A stretch of 64,000 nucleotides of DNA, from assembly GCF_002272925.1 (NCBI RefSeq), contig NZ_MLAR01000007.1:27524-91523 (forward strand), written 5' to 3'. The stretch comes from Helicobacter sp. 13S00401-1. GTDB taxonomy: Bacteria > Campylobacterota > Campylobacteria > Campylobacterales > Helicobacteraceae. Positions 1 through 8,677 of the stretch are shown here, piece by piece; positions within the stretch are counted from its first letter, which is position 1, and each line of letters starts with the position of its first letter. A model generated the notes under the pieces. That model saw only the letters and a list, made by a program, of their open reading frames with translations, did no database searches and was not told the DNA's origin. Position numbers and translations under genes: made by a program.

Positions 1-1
1 A

Positions 2-160
2 AGTACTTTAAGCCAAAGGGAGCAGTTAGTTATACAGCTTTATTATTTAGAAGAGCTAAGTTTGAGTGAGATTAGCGAAGTTTTAGATATCACAGAATCT
101 AGAATCTCACAAATCTCAAAAGAGGTCATTAAAAAAATTAGAAAGTCCCTAGGAGCGTAA
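2..160 (+). CDS. fliA: RNA polymerase sigma-28 factor FliA, C-terminal end (partial)
   Basis: Only the last 52 codons are inside the window. They read in one frame from base 2 to a TAA ending at 160. The peptide contains REQLVIQLYYLEELSLSEIS followed by a second helix (ESRISQISKEVIKKI). This is the helix-turn-helix of sigma region 4, which contacts the -35 element. FliA directs transcription of late flagellar genes. Identification as FliA rather than another sigma-70 family member rests on the region 4 pattern and on fliM following directly, an order known from H. pylori (fliA-fliM-fliY). The fliM Shine-Dalgarno sequence (AGGAG) lies inside the last codons, so the two genes are probably co-transcribed. 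The 5' part is outside the window. Confidence 0.85.
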   Translation, partial: STLSQREQLVIQLYYLEELSLSEISEVLDITESRISQISKEVIKKIRKSLGA

Positions 161-162
161 CC

Positions 163-1227
163 ATGGCTAAGATTCTAAGTCAAGAAGAGATAGATTCCCT
201 ACTAAATGTTATGGATGAAGACGGAGATGGATTTGAAGGTGGGGATCTTGTAGACCTTGCAACAGAAAAGCAAGTTATAGTATATGACTTTAGAAGGCCA
301 AATCGAGTAAGCCGTGAGCAGCTAAGAAGTTTTAGAAGCATACATGATAAGATGGCTAGAAACTTATCTAACCAGATATCAGCCATCATGAGAAGTATAG
401 TTGAAATCCAACTTCACTCAGTAGACCAGATGACTTATGGTGAGTTTTTAATGTCCCTTCCAACTCCTACTAGTTTTAACGTTTTTTCCATGAAGCCTAT
501 GGATGGTGCTGGAGTATGTGAGATAAACCCAACTATTGCCTTTCCTATGATAGATAGGCTTTTAGGTGGTAGGGGTGATCAGTATGAAGGAACGCGCGAG
601 TTTACAAACATAGAGCTTAACTTACTAGATACTATCTTACGTCAGATTATGCAAAATCTAAAAGAAGCTTGGGCGCCTATAGCAGATATCTTCCCAAGTG
701 TAGATGCTAAAGAATCTAGCCCAAACGTAGTTCAAATAGTTGCACAAAATGAAGTAGTAGTAATGGTTGTTATGGAAATAGTGATAGGGCATAGTAGTGG
801 GATGATGAATCTTTGCTATCCAGTTATATCTCTTGAAACTATACTAAGTCGTCTTGCAAGTAGAGATTTGCTTATGAGTGAGACTAGTGGTAAAAAGTCA
901 CGTAATAAAGAATTGCAAGCTTTAATCGGTGGGGCAGATGTTAATGTCTCTGCAATCTTAGGCAGTACAAATATAAGCCTAAAAGATATCTTAGAGTTAA
1001 AAGTTGGAGATGTCATAAGACTAGATAAAGTAGCTGATGATGTAGTTACAGTTAATATAGATGGTAGAGAAAAGTATGCAGCAAGTATCGGTCTTCAACG
1101 ATATAGAAAAACCATACAGATAAAAGAAGAGATAAGAACTGAAAAAGATAAACTAAAAGAAGTTATACAGATGCTTGAAACTCAAAGAAAGTCAAAAGTT
1201 AATGATATACAAGAGGAAGATGTATGA
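163..1227 (+). CDS. fliM: Flagellar motor switch protein FliM
   Basis: FliM is a C-ring protein of the flagellar motor; it binds phospho-CheY and switches rotation. The 354-residue protein has the N-terminal CheY-P binding motif LSQEEIDSLLN at residues 5-15. The CheC-like middle domain spans about 45-240 and includes LLGGRGD at 133-139. The C-terminal SpoA (FliN-like) domain is at about 255-320. The length is normal for the family. The ATG is two bases after the fliA stop, with AGGAG at 151-155 as ribosome binding site. The last four bases (ATGA) overlap the start of fliY, so translation of the two is probably coupled. The charged C-terminal tail (about 320-354) is probably helical. Confidence 0.97.
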   Translation: MAKILSQEEIDSLLNVMDEDGDGFEGGDLVDLATEKQVIVYDFRRPNRVSREQLRSFRSIHDKMARNLSNQISAIMRSIVEIQLHSVDQMTYGEFLMSLPTPTSFNVFSMKPMDGAGVCEINPTIAFPMIDRLLGGRGDQYEGTREFTNIELNLLDTILRQIMQNLKEAWAPIADIFPSVDAKESSPNVVQIVAQNEVVVMVVMEIVIGHSSGMMNLCYPVISLETILSRLASRDLLMSETSGKKSRNKELQALIGGADVNVSAILGSTNISLKDILELKVGDVIRLDKVADDVVTVNIDGREKYAASIGLQRYRKTIQIKEEIRTEKDKLKEVIQMLETQRKSKVNDIQEEDV

Positions 1228-2039
1228 AAGAGTTCTTAGATCTAGTACTTAGAGAGTTTAAAGGTACGCTAGAAGGCCTTTTTGGAAGGGATGCTGTTTT
1301 AGAGTACAAAGGGGAAAGCAAAGTAAGTAATGACATCTTAACCCCACCTTTTGTAGTTGTTAGTGTAAATGTTATCTTAGATTCCAAAGTTGCTTCTAAA
1401 CTTAGCTTTATTATGGGTTATGACTTAGCTACTGCCTTGCCTGATATGATGTTAGGTGGGGATGGGGCTATAAAAGCTAACTTAGAAGAAGATGATAAGG
1501 ATGCTTTAAAAGAGATTATTAATAATGTCTTAGGCTCACTAAGCACTACTTTAAACTCTCAAGATTCATTACCAAAGTATAGTTTTAATGTAGAGAATTT
1601 ACAAACTGTAGAATCTGAAGCTAACTTAACTATCTATGATAAGGCTTATAAGTTTTCTATAAATATAGATTCTTTAAACTCTAGTTTTTATCTATTAATC
1701 CAAGATAATCTTTTAGAATCTAAAGAAGCCCCAAAACCTCAAAGCCAAGCAAAGCCAGTGTTGAATGAAAGAGAGCTTAAAAACATAGCTATGCTTTTAG
1801 ACATAGGCTTAAATGTAAAAGTGCGCATAGGTCAAAAACGCATGCTTTTAAAAGACGTTATATCTATGGATATAGGAAGCGTTATAGAGCTAAACCAGCT
1901 AGCAAGCGACCCACTTGAGATACTAGTTAATGATAAAGTAATAGCTAAGGGCGAGGTTGTGGTAGTGGATGGAAACTTTGCAGTTCAGATAACTGAGATA
2001 GCTACTAAAAAAGAAAGACTAGAGCAGTTAAAAGGCTAA
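1224..2039 (+). CDS. fliY: Flagellar motor switch protein FliY
   Basis: FliY is a FliN-type C-ring component found in epsilonproteobacteria and Gram-positives. Residues about 190-265 form a SpoA/FliN domain (LDIGLNVKVRIG, then DIGSVIELNQLASDPLEILV). The N-terminal half resembles the CheC/CheX phosphatase fold, with a helix ALKEIINNVLGSL that carries E97 and N101 in the family's E-x3-N spacing. Residual CheY-P phosphatase activity is therefore possible but unproven. There is no CheY-binding N-terminal peptide like that of FliM. A Pro/Gln-rich linker at about 168-178 separates the domains. The gene overlaps fliM by 4 bp and ends 25 bp before the helicase gene. Confidence 0.93.
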   Translation: MKEFLDLVLREFKGTLEGLFGRDAVLEYKGESKVSNDILTPPFVVVSVNVILDSKVASKLSFIMGYDLATALPDMMLGGDGAIKANLEEDDKDALKEIINNVLGSLSTTLNSQDSLPKYSFNVENLQTVESEANLTIYDKAYKFSINIDSLNSSFYLLIQDNLLESKEAPKPQSQAKPVLNERELKNIAMLLDIGLNVKVRIGQKRMLLKDVISMDIGSVIELNQLASDPLEILVNDKVIAKGEVVVVDGNFAVQITEIATKKERLEQLKG

Positions 2040-2064
2040 TGACTAAGCATATAAAGCATGGCTT

Positions 2065-4353
2065 ATGGATATATTAGATTCTTTAAATGAAGCCCAGCGC
2101 TACGCAGCTACCCATATAGAGGGCCCTCTTTTAATCATAGCAGGGGCAGGAAGTGGCAAGACTAAAACTATCACTACCAGGCTTGCTTACATGATAGATA
2201 AAGCAGGCATAAACCCTTATAATACTTTAACACTTACCTTTACTAACAAAGCAGCAAGCGAGATGAGGACGCGTGCACTAGCTTTAATAGAATCTAAAGA
2301 AAAGCTTGACCCTCTTCTTTGTACTTTTCATAAATTTGGCCTTATCTTTTTACGTGAGTACATAGAAAGCCTAGATAACAAGCGAAATACAAACTTTGTA
2401 ATAATAGATTCTAATGACCAAAAAGACATTATCAAAAAGATTAATAAAGAAAAGATAGATAATGTACGTGAGTTTATAAGTAATGCTAAAAATAAGCTTT
2501 TAACCCCAAAAGATTTGAGTTTAAAACACCCTTTAAAATCAAAATTGTATGAAGACTATGAAGACTACCTAGCTTTTAATAATTTAGTAGACTTTGATGA
2601 TTTACTTTTGATGCCAGCTTTGGTGCTTAAATCTTTTGATGCTTTAAGGCGGGCTATATCTTGTCGTTATAAGTACATAATGGTAGATGAGTATCAAGAT
2701 ACTAACTTGCTTCAGTTAGAGCTTATAAAGCTTTTATGCAGTGAGCATAATAATATCTGTGTAGTAGGGGATGATGATCAAAGTATCTATGAGTGGCGTG
2801 GAGCGCTATTAGAAAACATTTTAAACTTCCAAAGTGACTTTGATGCTAAGGCTATAAAGTTAGAATCTAACTATAGATCTAAAAAAGAGATTTTAGAGCT
2901 TGCTAACAACCTTATCATGCATAATAAAACTAGGCTAAATAAAGTACTTCGCCCAACTATAGAATCTAAAGCCAGCATAACTTATAATGACGCTTTTTCC
3001 GAGTATGAAGAAGTTGAGCTAGTTTGCAAAGCAGTACATGAGCTAAAAACTAAGGGTGTTAGCTATAAAGATATAGCCATCATTTTTAGGGTTAATGCCC
3101 TCTCACGCGTTATAGAAGCCACGCTTAATAGATATAAGATTAAACATAAGTTAATAGGTCTTATGCGCTTTTATGAGAGGGCTGAAGTAAAAGATGTTTT
3201 AGCTTACTTTAGACTTATGATTAATCCTAATGATAACTATTCTTTTTTGCGCGCTATCTCTTCACCAAAAAGAGGCATAGGAGATAAAGGCTTAGATATC
3301 ATCATGGAAAGTGCTAGTGGGTTAAGTGTTTATGAAGCTTATAAAAAGGGCTTATTAAGCACTACTAAACATTATGCTAAGTTAAAAGAGTTTTTTGATT
3401 TTATAGAATCTAATTTTAATCTTAACCTCTATGAAGTCTCATCTAACTTTAAACGAAGCATTAAGCTAATCCCAGATAAAGATGTAAGCGAAGAAGCTAA
3501 CTCAAGACGGCAGAATATAGATGAGCTTTTAGGTCTTTGTAAAGATATGCACGAGCAAGGTTTAAACTTAGAGCGCTTTTTAGATGAGATAAGCTTAAGT
3601 TCAAGCAGTGATGAAAGCGCTTATAGTGAAGAAGTGTCTGTTTTAAATATACATTCAAGTAAGGGCTTGGAGTTTAAGCATGTTTTTTTACTTGGGCTTA
3701 ATGAAGGCTTTTTACCAGTTAGTGAAGATAACATAGAAGAAGAAAGACGTCTTGCTTATGTTGCTTTTACGCGCGCAAAAGAAGGCCTTTATCTAAGTAG
3801 TGCTAAAAATAGACTTCATCACGGCACAAGAAAGCAAACCCCAACATCTCGCTTTATAAAAGAGTGCAAAGTTAGAGATTTACTTGGATTAAAAAGTGAA
3901 GCTCCAGAGTTTGAGTTTAAATTTGAAAGGAAAAAAGGGCTTGATGTAAAAGAGCTAGACCTTAAACGTAATGACATCTTAAAACACAGCATCCTTGGCA
4001 TAGGCGTAGTTGAAAGTGTGGAAAGCGACACTTTTAAGATGAGTTTAAAAGTAAACTTTGGCGGTAAGCTTAGAGAGTTTAGCTATGCACTAGATCCAAG
4101 CCTAGTTAATATCTACTTAGATGAAAACTTAAAAGACTTAAAAGATATAACTAAGCTTTTAAATAAAGAAGGCTTCAGCGTACAAGAAAGTTTAAATGAA
4201 GATACTTCTTTAGTGCTTGCTAGCAAGCCTTTTCAAAACTTAGAGTTTAACCCTTTAGTGCTTATCTATGATGATGCTTTAAGTACTTTAAAATCTAAGA
4301 TTATAACTACTATCTTAGAATCTAAGATCGCTAAAGTTTTTAGTAAGGTTTAG
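2065..4353 (+). CDS. uvrD: UvrD/PcrA-like superfamily 1 DNA helicase
   Basis: An ATP-dependent 3'-5' DNA helicase of the UvrD/Rep/PcrA group (762 aa), acting in repair and removal of protein or RecA from DNA. Walker A is GAGSGKT at residues 27-33, the Walker B/DEXQ-type motif VDEYQDTN at about 208-215, and motif III GDDDQSIYEWRG at about 234-245. Later motifs include ESNYRS, SSKGLEFKHVFLLGL and a V-A-F-T-R-A-K box. The C-terminal ~150 residues are specific to this lineage and poorly conserved. The ATG at 2065 has no convincing Shine-Dalgarno sequence; a short gap of 25 bp follows fliY, so it may be read from the flagellar operon. Rep versus UvrD cannot be separated by inspection. Confidence 0.92.
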   Translation: MDILDSLNEAQRYAATHIEGPLLIIAGAGSGKTKTITTRLAYMIDKAGINPYNTLTLTFTNKAASEMRTRALALIESKEKLDPLLCTFHKFGLIFLREYIESLDNKRNTNFVIIDSNDQKDIIKKINKEKIDNVREFISNAKNKLLTPKDLSLKHPLKSKLYEDYEDYLAFNNLVDFDDLLLMPALVLKSFDALRRAISCRYKYIMVDEYQDTNLLQLELIKLLCSEHNNICVVGDDDQSIYEWRGALLENILNFQSDFDAKAIKLESNYRSKKEILELANNLIMHNKTRLNKVLRPTIESKASITYNDAFSEYEEVELVCKAVHELKTKGVSYKDIAIIFRVNALSRVIEATLNRYKIKHKLIGLMRFYERAEVKDVLAYFRLMINPNDNYSFLRAISSPKRGIGDKGLDIIMESASGLSVYEAYKKGLLSTTKHYAKLKEFFDFIESNFNLNLYEVSSNFKRSIKLIPDKDVSEEANSRRQNIDELLGLCKDMHEQGLNLERFLDEISLSSSSDESAYSEEVSVLNIHSSKGLEFKHVFLLGLNEGFLPVSEDNIEEERRLAYVAFTRAKEGLYLSSAKNRLHHGTRKQTPTSRFIKECKVRDLLGLKSEAPEFEFKFERKKGLDVKELDLKRNDILKHSILGIGVVESVESDTFKMSLKVNFGGKLREFSYALDPSLVNIYLDENLKDLKDITKLLNKEGFSVQESLNEDTSLVLASKPFQNLEFNPLVLIYDDALSTLKSKIITTILESKIAKVFSKV

Positions 4354-4414
4354 GGTAGTTTTTATAGCTAACTATTTAGTAAGTAGTGTTATATGTCAAT
4401 AAACTATTTATAAG

Positions 4415-4442
4415 TTAAGCTAGTTTATGCGAGCTTAAATTT
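4415..4442 (+). terminator. Possible terminator hairpin after the helicase gene
   Basis: A perfect 7-bp inverted repeat, TTAAGCT at 4415-4421 and AGCTTAA at 4432-4438, has a 10-nt loop and is followed by ATTT. The U-tract is short, so termination is uncertain. The rest of 4354-4581 shows nothing else recognisable. Confidence 0.3.
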
Positions 4443-4581
4443 GCTTATAGAATCTAGTTTTATTTTTTCTGCTTAGAAAGTCTATATTGTTTTGTTATCA
4501 CTTTACTCTTAGCGTATAAATCTATATAGTTTAAGTTTTTTATAAAAGTAAGGATTTGAAAAGTAGAGTAGGTATAAAAAA

Positions 4582-4658
4582 TGGTGTCCTAAGCAGGACT
4601 TGAACCTGCGGCCTTATGATTAGGAATCATACGCTCTATCCGGCTGAGCTATTAAGAC
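4582..4658 (-). tRNA. tRNA-Arg (anticodon CCT)
   Basis: Reverse-strand cloverleaf of 77 nt with encoded CCA. The acceptor stem GTCTTAA pairs with TTAGGAC with one G-U. The D-stem is GCTC/GAGC. The anticodon stem TATGA/TCATA encloses the loop TTCCTAA, giving anticodon CCT, which reads AGG. The T-arm GCAGG-TTCAAGT-CCTGC is intact. It is the last of three tRNAs on this strand. Confidence 0.96.
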
Positions 4659-4669
4659 ATATTTATACA

Positions 4670-4756
4670 TGGTGCCGAAGGTCGGACTCGAACCGACACA
4701 AGGTTGCCCTTACTAGATTTTGAGTCTAGCGCGTCTACCAGTTTCACCACTCCGGC
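4670..4756 (-). tRNA. tRNA-Leu (anticodon CAA)
   Basis: Reverse-strand class II tRNA of 87 nt with a long variable arm and encoded CCA. The acceptor is GCCGGAG. The anticodon stem CTAGA/TCTAG encloses CTCAAAA, giving anticodon CAA, which reads UUG. The T-arm is GTCGG-TTCGAGT-CCGAC. The neighbouring tRNAs lie 11 and 28 nt away, so the three are probably one transcript. Confidence 0.96.
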
Positions 4757-4784
4757 TAAAGATATAAAAGCTAAAAAAGCTAAA

Positions 4785-4869
4785 TGGTGCACTGAGCGAG
4801 ACTTGAACTCGCACGAACGAAGTTCACCACCCCCTCAAGATGGCGTGTCTACCATTCCACCACCAGTGC
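4785..4869 (-). tRNA. tRNA-Leu (anticodon GAG)
   Basis: Reverse-strand class II tRNA of 85 nt with encoded CCA. The acceptor is GCACTGG. The anticodon stem CCATC/GGTGG (one G-U) encloses TTGAGGG, giving anticodon GAG, which reads CUC and CUU. The T-arm is GCGAG-TTCAAGT-CTCGC. It is the first gene of the tRNA cluster. A palindromic leader lies just upstream at 4880-4900. Confidence 0.96.
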
Positions 4870-4879
4870 TTAAACCATA

Positions 4880-4900
4880 AGCATTTTAAATTAAAATGCT
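4880..4900. repeat. Perfect 10-bp inverted repeat in the tRNA cluster leader
   Basis: The sequence reads AGCATTTTAA, one central base, TTAAAATGCT. It lies 11 bp upstream of the first tRNA of the reverse-strand cluster. A -10-like TAAAAT on the same strand sits near 4914-4920, which would place the palindrome in the 5' leader of the tRNA precursor. It could be a processing hairpin or an operator; the sequence does not decide. Confidence 0.5.
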
Positions 4901-5006
4901 AGAAACACCTTAAGATTTTAATAAAAATTAGTAAAATCAAGGATGCTCATTCTAGCATATTTTATGTGAAGAAATTTAGATTCTTAAAAATCCTAAGGTA
5001 AAAACT

Positions 5007-5582
5007 TTATCTATCAAAAAACTTAACTAACTCCTCTACAGTTACTATCTTTGCGCCATAGACCATTTTTAGGTACTCTAATCCTTCCTCGTAGTCTTTT
5101 TCTGTAAAGGCATTAGTCCCATCACTTGGAACTATTATCTTATATCCTAGGCAAAAAGCATCTGCAGTTGTGTGCCTTACACAGATATTAGTATGAAGCC
5201 CTGTTATAACTAAAGTATCAACATCTAGCTCTCTAAGCAGTATGTCAAGATGTGTTGCAAAAAAGCCACTATATCTTCGTTTAGGCACTATAAAGTCTAT
5301 CTTACTTACTTTTAACTCCGGGATAACTTCAGCTCCTTTAGTGCCAGCTATGCCGTGGTCTCCCCAGAGAGCTAACTCATGATCTATGCCTTTTATATGA
5401 GCGTCATTTGAAAATATAACTGGGATCTTATGCTCCCTTGCAGAATCTAAAAGCTTGACTATATTTTGTATGATATCTTGTGCTCTCTCACATTTTAAAG
5501 ATCCAGTCACAAAGTCATTTAACATATCTACAACTATGATGGCAACTTTTTTCTTATCAAGACCCTTTAGCATATCTTCCAT
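5007..5582 (-). CDS. Isochorismatase-family cysteine hydrolase
   Basis: A 191-residue cytosolic hydrolase of the isochorismatase/nicotinamidase superfamily. The catalytic triad is visible as D19 (in AIIVVDMLNDF), K101 (in VPKRRYSGF) and C134 (in GLHTNICVRHT). The non-prolyl cis-peptide region VITGLHTNICV is typical. Members hydrolyse amides such as nicotinamide, or isochorismate and carbamates; the substrate cannot be read from sequence. A nicotinamidase (PncA-like) role is one option, but the metal site D-x-H of true PncA is not evident. The start ATG at 5582 is preceded by AAGGA at suitable spacing. The gene stands alone between the tRNA cluster and the atpE terminator. Confidence 0.85.
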   Translation of the reverse strand: MEDMLKGLDKKKVAIIVVDMLNDFVTGSLKCERAQDIIQNIVKLLDSAREHKIPVIFSNDAHIKGIDHELALWGDHGIAGTKGAEVIPELKVSKIDFIVPKRRYSGFFATHLDILLRELDVDTLVITGLHTNICVRHTTADAFCLGYKIIVPSDGTNAFTEKDYEEGLEYLKMVYGAKIVTVEELVKFFDR

Positions 5583-5666
5583 AACTGCATCCTTTTTTGT
5601 GTTTTATCTCTTTGTGAGATGCTGCATTATAGCTATGTAGTATGAAATATTAAGTATGGTGAGTGT

Positions 5667-5694
5667 AAAAAAGTACTAGGTGTAGCTAGTACTT
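5667..5694 (-). terminator. Rho-independent terminator of atpE
   Basis: On the reverse strand a 9-bp stem AAGTACTAG / CTAGTACTT with a 6-nt loop is followed by a run of T. It lies about 70 bp downstream of the atpE stop. Confidence 0.8.
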
Positions 5695-5762
5695 GATAGG
5701 AAAGGTAAGATTTTTATAACCTTACTTATATCTTCCCTCTATAGTTTTTAAGATTTTAGATT

Positions 5763-6068
5763 CTATAAGAATGGATTTGCATACAAAGCGATGATGGCAA
5801 AAACAAGTGTATAGATAACTTGTGCTTCAATAAGTGCTATGGCGATAAACATAGTTGCTTGAAGTTTTGAACCAAGTGCTGGGTTTCTAGCTGTACCAGT
5901 TATAGCTGCTGCTGCTGCGTGTCCCATACCTATACCACCACCAAGAGCGGCTATACCTAAGCCTACAACTGCTCCAACTACAGAAAAGGCTTGTATAAAC
6001 TCTTTCCCACCTATCTCACCTGCAAATGCAAAGCCAGTTATGGCAAGCACAGTAAATAATAATTTCAT
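5763..6068 (-). CDS. atpE: ATP synthase Fo subunit c
   Basis: A 101-residue proteolipid that forms the proton-driven rotor ring of F1Fo ATP synthase. The first ~17 residues are a hydrophobic, signal-like segment (MKLLFTVLAITGFAFAG), as in H. pylori AtpE. Two transmembrane helices follow, joined by the conserved polar loop TGTARNP. The ion-binding glutamate is in ALIEAQVIYTL of the second helix. A longer reading frame upstream to 6131 exists, but the ATG at 6068 is chosen because AAGGAG precedes it at good spacing and the protein then matches the family length. As usual in this group, atpE is separated from the main atp operon (here 28904-34681), which also lacks atpB in this window. Confidence 0.95.
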   Translation of the reverse strand: MKLLFTVLAITGFAFAGEIGGKEFIQAFSVVGAVVGLGIAALGGGIGMGHAAAAAITGTARNPALGSKLQATMFIAIALIEAQVIYTLVFAIIALYANPFL

Positions 6069-6261
6069 TAAGTCTCCTTGTATATCAAAGTCGTTCGGAT
6101 CCATACCCCTACTTAAACTCTGTAGTTGCATTATCTAATAAGTTTGATTAAGAAAAGTTTAAAGTTAAGGCTTTTTAAGACCCTTAAAATGGTACTTTAA
6201 ACTCTAAAGCTTTTAATTTAGTAAAATCTAGTTTTTTAGATTCTAAGATCATAAAGCCCTT

Positions 6262-7470
6262 TTATCTTTTATCTTTAATAACCTTGCCATTTTCTAGCAC
6301 TACCCAAGGAAGACCTTGCTTATCTAGCTCGCTCATAAAAGGATCGGGGTCATTTTGTTCCATATTAAACACACCTTCACCACTCCAAACTTTTGTAGCT
6401 ATAAGTTTAGCGCCTATCATTGCTGGAACACCTGTAGTGTAGCTTACACCTTGTGCGTTTACTTCACGGTAGCACTCTTCATGATCACAGACATTATAGA
6501 TATAAATAGTTCTTTCCTTGCCATCTTTTTTGCCTTTAAAGTAGCAGCCTATATTAGTTTTGCCCTTAGTTCTAGGCGCTAGGCTTGCTGGGTCTGGAAG
6601 TAGGGTTTTTAAAAACTGCATAGGGACTATTTTTACACCGTTATGTTCAACCTCATCAATGCGAAGCATGCCTACATTTTCAAGACACTTCATATGAGTT
6701 AGATAGCTTTGTGAAAAAGTCATAAAAAAGCGTATACGCTTTAAGCCCTTGATATGTTTTACTAAGCTTTCAAGCTCTTCATGATAAAGCAAATAAGAAT
6801 CTTTTTTGCCAACTTCTGGATAGTCCCAAACTTGCATTATCTCCATAGGCTTTGTTTCTATCCACTTTCCTTCTTCCCAGTAGCGCCCATTTGAACTAAC
6901 TTCTCGTAAGTTAATCTCAGGGTTAAAGTTAGTAGCAAAAGCATAGCCGTGATCGCCTGCATTGCAGTCTAGGATGTCTATAGATTCTATTTCATCAAAG
7001 TAGTGTTTCATCGCGTAAGCACAAAAGACATTAGTAACTCCTGGATCAAAGCCACTACCTAGCAAGCCATAAATGCCAGCTTCTTTGAAGGCGTCATTTA
7101 GCGCCCACTGTTCTTTGTACTCAAAACGGGCAGTATCAGGATGCTCATAGTTTGCAGTATCAAGATAGTTAGTTTTAGTTTTGATACAAGCTTGCATTAT
7201 GCTTAAGTCTTGATAAGGCAAAGCTACATTTATAACCACTACTGGTTTATATTTTTCTATCAAAGCTACTAACTCATCTACTTTATCAGCATCAACTGTT
7301 TCAGTGATGATATCTCCTAGGCCTTTTTCTTTTATACTTTTTGCTATGGCAAGTGGCTTTGCAAGCGTCCTTGAAGCAAGGATAATCTTGCTAAATACAT
7401 CTTTATTCATAGCAAGTTTGTGTGCTACGACACCTCCAACTCCTCCGGCCCCTATTTGTAGTACTGTCAT
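6262..7470 (-). CDS. Carboxynorspermidine dehydrogenase (saccharopine dehydrogenase family)
   Basis: A 402-residue enzyme with an N-terminal Rossmann fold (QIGAGGVGGVVAHKLA, glycine motif at 7-13) and the saccharopine-dehydrogenase-like C-terminal domain. In Campylobacter the closest family is carboxynorspermidine dehydrogenase (CANSDH). It reductively joins aspartate semialdehyde with a diamine using NADPH, and the product is then decarboxylated to (nor)spermidine. The family's residues around LGSGFDPGVTNVFCAYA and DCNAGDHGYAFATNFNPEIN are visible. No lysine pathway genes are nearby, which favours polyamine synthesis. A short stem, AATCTA/TAGATT at 6225-6242, lies just downstream and may terminate transcription. 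The decarboxylase partner gene is not in the window. Confidence 0.85.
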   Translation of the reverse strand: MTVLQIGAGGVGGVVAHKLAMNKDVFSKIILASRTLAKPLAIAKSIKEKGLGDIITETVDADKVDELVALIEKYKPVVVINVALPYQDLSIMQACIKTKTNYLDTANYEHPDTARFEYKEQWALNDAFKEAGIYGLLGSGFDPGVTNVFCAYAMKHYFDEIESIDILDCNAGDHGYAFATNFNPEINLREVSSNGRYWEEGKWIETKPMEIMQVWDYPEVGKKDSYLLYHEELESLVKHIKGLKRIRFFMTFSQSYLTHMKCLENVGMLRIDEVEHNGVKIVPMQFLKTLLPDPASLAPRTKGKTNIGCYFKGKKDGKERTIYIYNVCDHEECYREVNAQGVSYTTGVPAMIGAKLIATKVWSGEGVFNMEQNDPDPFMSELDKQGLPWVVLENGKVIKDKR

Positions 7471-7533
7471 TTGTTTCCTTTTAGTAAGTATTTATATTTA
7501 AGTTTAAGATTTTAGAGTGCAAAGATTACAATA

Positions 7534-8475
7534 TTATTTCGAACTTGTAGTGTCATCTTTTAGCTCTTTATCTTTTAAAGCATCCTTAGTTTTTGTGTAT
7601 TCTGGGGTATCTTTTAGAACTGTCTCATTAGTTTTATTCTCTTCTTCTTTGGCATCTTTTTCCCCATCATGCTCTTTTGGCTCATCAGCTTTAACTGCTT
7701 TTAAAAATATGTCATAGACCTCATCTAGCTTAACTTGTTGTTCTTTATACTTACCATGCTCTTTGCAAAGATCTTTTATATTGATGTTGCCATGTTCATC
7801 ACTTACTGCATTAACTATTTGCTCATAGAGTTTTAGTTTGCAAAGTATGTAAGCAAACATTTCTTTATCTATATCTGGAAGTTTTGTTCTAGTGTTTTTG
7901 GCTTCACTTTCTTTAGAATCTTCATGCTTATTTTTATCTATGATCCTAGCTGGTATCCCAACTGCCACGCAGTCATCTGGAACATCTTTTACTACAACTG
8001 AGTTTGATCCTATCTTTACATTTTTACCTATAGTAATGTTTCCTAAGACTTTTGCGCCACTTCCTATAACTGCCCCTTCTAAGATAGTAGGATGCCTTTT
8101 AGTCTTTTCCAAACTAACCCCTCCTAAAGTAACTCCTTGATAGATAGTTACATCATCACCTATGATGGCAGTTTCTCCAACTACTACACCTATGCCATGA
8201 TCTATGAAAACTTTTCTTCCTACAACTGCTGCAGGGTGCAAGTCTATATTGTAAGCAAACTGGCAAAAACCCATGATGATACGACCCAGTGTTCTCCACT
8301 TCTTTATATAAAGTCTATGGGCTATCCTATGAAGGGAGATAGTCATAACTCCAGGGTAGTTAAAAAAAAGCTCGACTCTGCTTTTAAAGGCTGGGTCTTT
8401 TAATCTTGGTATACTTAGGTCTTCTCTTATGAGTGAAAATATGCCTTTGTCTAAGGGATCTATTTGTGTCTGCAT
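7534..8475 (-). CDS. cysE: Serine O-acetyltransferase with a long charged C-terminal tail
   Basis: CysE transfers acetyl from acetyl-CoA to serine, the first step of cysteine synthesis. The short N-terminal region is followed by a left-handed beta-helix of hexapeptide repeats at about 80-180, with catalytic-region residues around DLHPAA (H80) and DHGIGVVVGETA (H93). GGVSLEKTKRHP and GIPARII mark the acetyl-CoA site and the end of the core. Residues about 181-313 are not part of the known fold. A helical stretch (about 201-255) is followed by a Lys/Glu/Asp/Thr-rich low-complexity tail ending DDTTSSK. Other epsilonproteobacterial CysE proteins known to me are near 170-215 aa, so the tail is extra. 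AAGGA precedes the ATG. Confidence 0.93.
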   Translation of the reverse strand: MQTQIDPLDKGIFSLIREDLSIPRLKDPAFKSRVELFFNYPGVMTISLHRIAHRLYIKKWRTLGRIIMGFCQFAYNIDLHPAAVVGRKVFIDHGIGVVVGETAIIGDDVTIYQGVTLGGVSLEKTKRHPTILEGAVIGSGAKVLGNITIGKNVKIGSNSVVVKDVPDDCVAVGIPARIIDKNKHEDSKESEAKNTRTKLPDIDKEMFAYILCKLKLYEQIVNAVSDEHGNINIKDLCKEHGKYKEQQVKLDEVYDIFLKAVKADEPKEHDGEKDAKEEENKTNETVLKDTPEYTKTKDALKDKELKDDTTSSK

Positions 8476-8677
8476 AATATATCCTTAATAAATTTTATTT
8501 TCCTTAAAAATCTTTACAGCCATATACATTATAGCGTGGCTTTAAAATTAAGACTTATTTATATTTTAAACAGTGTTTTTTTGTTAGAATAGCCTGATTT
8601 TAGATTCTAAAAAAGCTTAAGTTGGGTTAGTTTCTAACCTCATAAAGCAAGCATTTTATACAAGCCTAGGAGCGATT

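Noticed and set aside
5763..6131. Longer 122-residue form of AtpE
   Set aside because: The extra 21 residues have no similarity to subunit c, while the ATG at 6068 has AAGGAG upstream and gives the family length.
8137..8403. 88-codon open frame opposite cysE
   Set aside because: Antisense to the conserved hexapeptide repeat region; no start signal.
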